Assembly (NCBI GenBank): GCA_945888895.1
Contig: CAMDAY010000112.1
Span: forward strand, 1 to 7,291
From: Dehalococcoides mccartyi
Lineage (GTDB): Bacteria; Chloroflexota; Dehalococcoidia; UBA2979
Direction of reading: 5' to 3'
Length of the DNA: 7,291 nt
Shown here: positions 5,754 through 7,291 of the stretch, one piece after another
How positions within the stretch are numbered: position 1 is the first letter of the stretch
How the letters are laid out: each line of letters opens with the position of its first letter
The notes under the pieces: generated by a model
Told to the model about the DNA's origin: nothing
Seen by the model: only the letters and a program-made list of their open reading frames with translations
The model's database searches: none
Translations under genes and position numbers: made by a program

Positions 5754-6878
5754 GTGCCGTTCATCATCACCGACCCCTGCATCGACACCAAGGACCAGGC
5801 CTGCGTCTCGGTATGCCCGGTGGATTGCATCCACTTCGAGGATGCCGACCGGATGCTCTACATCAACCCGACGGAGTGCATCGACTGCGGCGCGTGCCAG
5901 CCGGCCTGCCCCGTCAGCGCGATCTTCCCGGAGGACGCCGTCCCGGACGCCTCCAAGAAGTTCATCTCCATCAACGAGCTCTGGTACACGGACAAGGCGG
6001 CCGCGCGAGCGCAGGTTGGTGGTGGCAGCGCTGCCGCCGCTCCCGCAGCCGGCGCTGACGCCGGCCACTCCCCGGCCGCCGCCCCGGCTGCTGCCGCCGC
6101 GCCTGCCGCGAAGGCCGCCGCCAAGGTCGATGAGACCCCGCCGATCCTCCAGGTGCCCGCCACCAAGGGGGTCCACGCACCCTCGATCTCCGCGTACACA
6201 CTGCCCCCGGCTTCAGGCTTCATCTCGCTCGCGATCTTCGCGGTCACCTTCGCCCTGATGTTCATCCAGCCGGGGCCTGCTCTGCTCGTCATCGGCGGAG
6301 CGGTGCCGATCGGTGCGACCGTGATGCTGTTGCTGCCCGTGTCGCTCGTCTTCCTCCTGATCTTCCTGCGCACGCAGATGCGCGACCTCTCCTTCTTCGC
6401 CGCGCGTCAGCGCCGCCAAACCGGCAAGTGGCGCGGCGTGGGCCTCGAGTGGCGTCGCAACGAGGAGTCGCGTCGCTACAACCTCGTCGAGACAGTGAAC
6501 GCCATCGCGCGCGAGCGCTTCGCGTTCCCGAACGTCGAGAACCCTGACCTCCGCACGTACGTGAACCTCCCCGAGCCGACGATGGCGATCGAGCCGCGCG
6601 GCACCGGCGAGAAGGTGTTCCCAGACATCGTCGCGGTGTCGTACCCCGGCAACTACCCGGTCGCCGTCGCGCAGGTGGAGTCGAAGGAGACCGTCACCCT
6701 CGACCAGGCGCGCTACGTGTGGTCGAAGCTCCAGAACAAGGATGCCGAGCTCTACCTGTACGTCCCGACCGGCTCGCTGGCGCGGGCGAAGGACTACGCC
6801 AAGGTCGCGGGCATGAAGAACGTGAAGTTCCGCACCTGGCGCTGGACGCCGAACGGCATGGTCGTGCGCGAGCTGTAA
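5754..6878 (+). CDS. Ferredoxin fused to a membrane hairpin and a PD-(D/E)XK-like domain
   Basis: A 374-residue protein from the GTG at 5754, with three parts. Residues 1-80 are a seven-iron ferredoxin. By comparison with Azotobacter ferredoxin I, C9, C17 and C52 would bind [3Fe-4S], C21, C42, C45 and C48 would bind [4Fe-4S], and C25 matches the free cysteine. Residues about 86-124 are an Ala/Pro/Gly-rich linker. Residues about 155-205 are strongly hydrophobic (ISLAIFAVTFALMFI, then VMLLLPVSLVFLLIFL), giving two or possibly three membrane segments. Two would leave both ends in the cytosol. Residues about 240-363 look like a PD-(D/E)XK fold: a helix with E246, FPDIVAVS with D291, VAVAQVESK with E309 and K311, an amphipathic helix from about 316, then LYLYVP and a final helix-strand. 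Standard seven-iron ferredoxins have only the first part. The nuclease-fold call is pattern-based; activity, partner and role are unknown. It has its own promoter and a convergent terminator. Confidence 0.9.
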   Translation: MPFIITDPCIDTKDQACVSVCPVDCIHFEDADRMLYINPTECIDCGACQPACPVSAIFPEDAVPDASKKFISINELWYTDKAAARAQVGGGSAAAAPAAGADAGHSPAAAPAAAAAPAAKAAAKVDETPPILQVPATKGVHAPSISAYTLPPASGFISLAIFAVTFALMFIQPGPALLVIGGAVPIGATVMLLLPVSLVFLLIFLRTQMRDLSFFAARQRRQTGKWRGVGLEWRRNEESRRYNLVETVNAIARERFAFPNVENPDLRTYVNLPEPTMAIEPRGTGEKVFPDIVAVSYPGNYPVAVAQVESKETVTLDQARYVWSKLQNKDAELYLYVPTGSLARAKDYAKVAGMKNVKFRTWRWTPNGMVVREL

Positions 6879-6914
6879 CCGCCTGCACCGAGGCACGCGC
6901 CCGCTCACCACAGC

Positions 6915-6946
6915 GACAACGCCCCGAGGAACCTCGGGGCGTTGTC
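6915..6946. terminator. Bidirectional terminator between convergent genes
   Basis: GACAACGCCCCGAGG and its exact complement lie back to back around a 2-nt centre, folding as a 14-bp stem with a GAAC loop. It lies 36 nt after the ferredoxin-fusion stop and 19 nt from the stop of the convergent AlkD-like gene. A T-rich TTGTCTGCGTT follows on the plus strand, so termination should be better in that direction. Confidence 0.8.
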
Positions 6947-6965
6947 TTGTCTGCGTTCGTCCCCG

Positions 6966-7291
6966 CTACGGCAACGCCGTCAGCGTGCCCGAGTTCAGCG
7001 CGTGCTTCAGCACCTCGCGCTTGCTCAACGGACTCAGCCGATCGGCGTGCGCGACGACATAGCGCAGCACCTCGCCCGGGTCGGTCTTCGCGTACTCGCG
7101 CAGCGCCCACCCGATCGCCTTGCGGATGAAGAAGTCGCGGTCGTCGAGGTTCGCCTCGATGCACGCGTACAGCAGGTCGAGGTCGGTCGCGGCTTTGAAG
7201 CGGAGCTGGCAAATGATCGAGACGCGGCGCTTCCACAGCACCTCGTCGGTGCTCCATGCACGCATTTCGCGCGTCGTCCACGCCCGGTCGA
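6966..7291 (-). CDS. DNA alkylation repair protein, AlkD-like (C-terminal part)
   Basis: The gene enters from the right edge. The frame is open to the last base, so the N-terminus is missing and the ATG at 7265 is probably internal: the codons before it (DRAWTTRE) read on without interruption. The visible part, about 108 residues, has the alpha-helical HEAT-like repeats of the AlkD family, DNA glycosylases that excise N3- and N7-alkylpurines. Recognisable stretches are VLWKRRVSIICQLRFK, DRDFFIRKAIGWALREYAKT and LSPLSKREVLKHAL. The FFIRKAIGWALR block near the C-terminus is the most typical. Catalytic residues in the upstream repeats cannot be checked. It converges on the ferredoxin-fusion gene and shares its terminator. 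Confidence 0.85.
   Translation of the reverse strand, partial: DRAWTTREMRAWSTDEVLWKRRVSIICQLRFKAATDLDLLYACIEANLDDRDFFIRKAIGWALREYAKTDPGEVLRYVVAHADRLSPLSKREVLKHALNSGTLTALP

Noticed and set aside
5491..5830. N-terminal extension of the HDOD frame through the tRNA
   Set aside because: This stretch is the tRNA-Ser gene and its upstream region translated by accident. HDOD homology starts only after 5377.
5754..6878. Ferredoxin fusion as a frameshift or assembly artefact joining two genes
   Set aside because: The frame is continuous, codon bias is even across the linker, and no internal ribosome binding site with a start codon marks a second gene.

Overview
The window is GC-rich bacterial chromosome with tightly packed, mostly housekeeping genes. 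There are no transposases, phage genes, long direct repeats or CRISPR arrays. The organism cannot be named from the sequence alone. The high GC, the serine tRNA ligase motif 2 of the SAGRDVRGIKRG type, the SucCD pair and the seven-iron ferredoxin would suit a Chloroflexota-like or related aerobic bacterium; that is inference, with low confidence.

Layout from left to right. (1) serS, seryl-tRNA synthetase, on the plus strand with a very strong Shine-Dalgarno. (2) Convergent to it, a short stand-alone cyclic-nucleotide-binding-fold protein without a DNA-binding domain. (3) A strong hairpin, then the sucC-sucD operon on the minus strand, encoding both subunits of succinyl-CoA synthetase of the TCA cycle, spaced 13 nt apart. 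(4) A 363-nt non-coding stretch upstream of sucC that holds several dyads. (5) An HDOD-domain protein on the minus strand, immediately downstream of a complete tRNA-Ser(UGA) gene on the same strand. (6) Divergent from the tRNA, a 374-residue protein that begins as a seven-iron ferredoxin, continues through an Ala/Pro linker and a membrane hairpin, and ends in a domain with the layout of a PD-(D/E)XK nuclease fold. (7) A 14-15 bp convergent terminator. (8) The C-terminal part of an AlkD-like DNA alkylation repair protein, entering from the right edge on the minus strand.

The genes do not form one pathway. serS and tRNA-Ser both serve serine decoding and lie about 4 kb apart. SucCD (substrate-level phosphorylation, succinyl-CoA to succinate) and the ferredoxin domain (electron transfer) belong to central metabolism. 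The HDOD and CNB-fold proteins are probably signalling or adaptor proteins.

The most unusual item is the ferredoxin-membrane-nuclease-fold fusion at 5754-6878. It has all seven cluster cysteines, and D291, E309 and K311 are placed like a PD-(D/E)XK active site. It also has the best-supported promoter and ribosome binding site in the window. Secondary points of interest are shared departures from consensus in glycine-rich loops of both SucC and SucD, the structured sucC upstream region, and the degenerate HD and CNB signatures in the two signalling-type proteins.
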